A DNA stretch of 64,000 bases from Dermanyssus gallinae. Taxonomy: Eukaryota; Arthropoda; Arachnida; Mesostigmata; Dermanyssidae. Of this stretch, positions 62,291 through 64,000 are shown one piece after another (the stretch's first letter is position 1; each line of letters opens with the position of its first letter). Location of the stretch: NCBI GenBank assembly GCA_003439945.1, contig QVRM01001749.1, positions 67,001 to 131,000 on the forward strand, read 5' to 3'. The notes beneath the pieces were generated by a model. That model was not told the DNA's origin and did not search any database. It saw only the letters and a program-made list of their open reading frames with translations. Position numbers and translations under genes: made by a program.

Positions 62291-62764
62291 TGAAAATTAA
62301 CACGTTCACTAACGTAATATTGTCATATGAACTGATAAATAGACTTTTCCCTCCGATATAAAAAAAAAAACTGTTAACGATATTGCGAGACGAACGGAGG
62401 AAATCATGGGTGATCGACGCAAACCACCGTTTCAAAGACAGGTGATAATACCATTGGTTGGCTGTGTGCGGGGGGGGGGGGTCCAGCTTTAATTTCGGCC
62501 ATTGGCTGAATTAACGTACGAGGAAATGCTAGCGTATCTTCACAGCTCACAATTGTCTCAATTGAGACACATTAATCATAGTAATAATACCAATTTTAAT
62601 AATAGCTGCAATTTGCAAGTGGACAATTACGAATACTACCGATTATATTTACCAGACGTTGTAAAGACATGTATTTTATTACTTACGCGTTTAAACACAG
62701 TTTTAACTTGAAAATGTTCTTTACACAATTTAAAGAAGAGCGCATAGGAAGAAATCATGTGTTG
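62291..62764. other. intergenic gap
   Basis: An A run at 62361-62370 and a G run at 62471-62480. A 69-codon plus frame (62502-62711) has no recognised domain. Confidence 0.4.
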
Positions 62765-62850
62765 TGTGTTGCGTTGGGAGAATCGAACCCAAAGTATATA
62801 GCGAACCCGCCAAACTTTCCGGCCATCTCCACCACACATATATAGTATAT
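62765..62850 (-). repeat. tRNA-like segment with B box (SINE head candidate)
   Basis: The minus strand reads TGGTGGAGATGGCCGG (A-box-like), then GGGTTCGATTCTCCCAACG (B box GGTTCGATTC). The spacing of about 45 nt fits a tRNA-derived promoter. Confidence 0.4.
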
Positions 62851-62861
62851 ATATTTTTTTT

Positions 62862-62999
62862 TATGAGACCGGCTTCTTCGGACGGCAACTTTATTTAAGT
62901 TCAATAATTCTTCATTGAGCTTGAAATTTCCATTATTACATAAATTCAAACAATTATTACTATTCAGGTAATTTTGCAGAAAAGGCTATCGCCCGTGTC
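62862..62999 (-). repeat. dispersed repeat E, copy 2
   Basis: Reverse complement of 33456-33595: GACACGGGCGATAGCCTTTT to CGGTCTCATAA, again next to TA runs. Confidence 0.75.
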
Positions 63000-63404
63000 T
63001 GCCAAAAAAAAAATATATATATATACATACATGCATACTTACATACATATATATATATATACACGCATACTTACATACATACATATACATGCATACCAAA
63101 GAACTACAACTGATGCATTTTACAGAATTCCTTACGGCGGCACAAATGACGATTGTGAGCGCTTCGTTAATTCGTTTATCAGAATGAAAACGATCGTAGA
63201 AGAAGTATTCTTTACAGCAAAGACTACTAGTTGTGGTACTGGTTGGTACTGGTTGCCGTCGTTGTTGTCGTCGTCACCGTCGTAGTTGGTTTAAGAGCAA
63301 GAGGAAGTTTCACCGGGGGGGGGGGGGGGGGGTGGGGGGAGGCGGCTAACGAAGCATGATGACACAACGATGAGAGTGATAATCAGGTTGCTGGCACTGA
63401 TGGC
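63000..63404. repeat. intergenic with TA/CATA repeats and G run
   Basis: ATACATAC-type units at 63012-63095 and a G run at 63315-63339. Confidence 0.6.
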
Positions 63405-63478
63405 GATAATGATGATGATGATGATGATGATGATTGCGGTGGAGATGATGATGATGATGATGATTGCGGTGGAGATGA
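63405..63478. repeat. (GAT)n with a 30-bp tandem unit
   Basis: GATGATGATG runs each followed by ATTGCGGTGGA, repeated with a 30-bp period. Confidence 0.85.
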
Positions 63479-63481
63479 TGA

Positions 63482-63518
63482 TGACGTCGATGACGTCACG
63501 CGCGACGTAGTGACGTCA
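63482..63518. promoter_or_regulatory. cluster of CRE (TGACGTCA) sites
   Basis: Perfect palindromic TGACGTCA at 63491-63498 and 63511-63518, with a one-base variant TGACGTCG at 63482-63489. Start-to-start spacings are 9 and 20 bp. The surroundings are CpG-rich (ACGCGCGACG, AAAGCGCGTCCG), as in a promoter. CREB/ATF binding is inferred from the motif. Confidence 0.55.
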
Positions 63519-64000
63519 AAGCGCGTCCGAAAGCGGTGGGCAGTCCGGTCGCTCGCGCGTTCTGTGCTCCGGGTTATCGTCGTCGTTGTCGTCGTCGTCG
63601 TCTGGAAGATTAGACAGACTGAGGTACAAAGGTGAAGCTAAAGAAGGAGACGACGATGACAACCGCGACGATGACAAACATTATTAAAGCAAATAAACAG
63701 AGACGCTGCCCTGAGAACGACAAGAAAACGGAGGCAAAAAAGAAAAAGACATCTATCTAAGATAGATGCTACAATGCGATGAATGATACCACAAAGAGGA
63801 AAAAACGTCAACGAAGAAGAAGAAGAAAAAAGAAAAAGAAAAAGAAAAAAAAGAATAAAAGGTAGCGAAGAAAGGCAAAGAAGAACAAGCAGACGAAGAA
63901 GACAAAAGTGCAATGCAAGAGAGAAAATAATACCAAGGACAATAGTCTACAGAAGAGAAGGGAAAAGAAGAAAAAAGCCTATGGCAAAGAGGAAGAAGAA
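63519..64000. other. possible promoter flank, then purine-rich DNA
   Basis: CpG-rich up to about 63600 with (GTC)n at 63578-63602. From 63780 to the end one strand is almost pure purine (GAAGAAGAAAAAAG type). No gene was recognised. Confidence 0.5.

Noticed and set aside
63405..63478. CRISPR-like array at the (GAT)n tandem unit
   Set aside because: The 30-bp units have no distinct spacers and the DNA is eukaryotic.

Overview
This is animal nuclear DNA: one clearly recognisable spliced gene, long introns and intergenic DNA, and a very heavy load of microsatellites and decayed retroelements. No bacterial features (operons, Shine-Dalgarno sites, CRISPR arrays) are visible. The conserved gene is the histone acetyltransferase Tip60/KAT5. 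The mix of RLE-type and jockey/R1-like LINEs, a CR1-like LINE and a tRNA-Ala-derived SINE suggests an arthropod, possibly a tick or mite. That last step is inference from general familiarity, not from a database match.

Layout. 1-6.9 kb holds the 3' part of Tip60 on the plus strand: the end of the chromo barrel, two linker exons, and a large final exon with the whole MYST domain. The 3.67-kb intron before the final exon contains a decayed RLE-type LINE and a SINE, both in sense orientation. 6.9-31 kb is a graveyard of transposable elements: a CR1-like LINE ORF1 (PHD finger plus esterase) on the minus strand, two further RLE-type LINE copies, three jockey/R1-like LINE fragments, an unclassified repeat family with three copies, a unit bounded by direct repeats, and a 1.06-kb foldback element. 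31-54 kb is dominated by (TA)n, (CAA/TTG)n and (ATT)n arrays. Within it lie a 5'-truncated RLE-type LINE with an intact 204-codon reading frame inserted in an (ATT)n array, a LINE RT fragment, two SINEs and a possible signal-peptide exon (minus strand, about 34.7 kb). 54-64 kb has more repeats, two RLE-type LINE fragments, a possible terminal coding exon at 61.87-62.04 kb, and a cluster of perfect CRE (TGACGTCA) sites near the right end.

How it fits together. Tip60 is the only gene whose function can be stated with confidence. Everything else well supported is mobile-element biology. (TA)n and (ATT)n arrays repeatedly sit at the edges of the mobile elements. That suggests simple repeats serve as landing sites, most clearly for the RLE-type LINE at 40.8-41.5 kb and for two small TIR element families. 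The two candidate exons and the CRE cluster are hints of unidentified genes and need transcript evidence.
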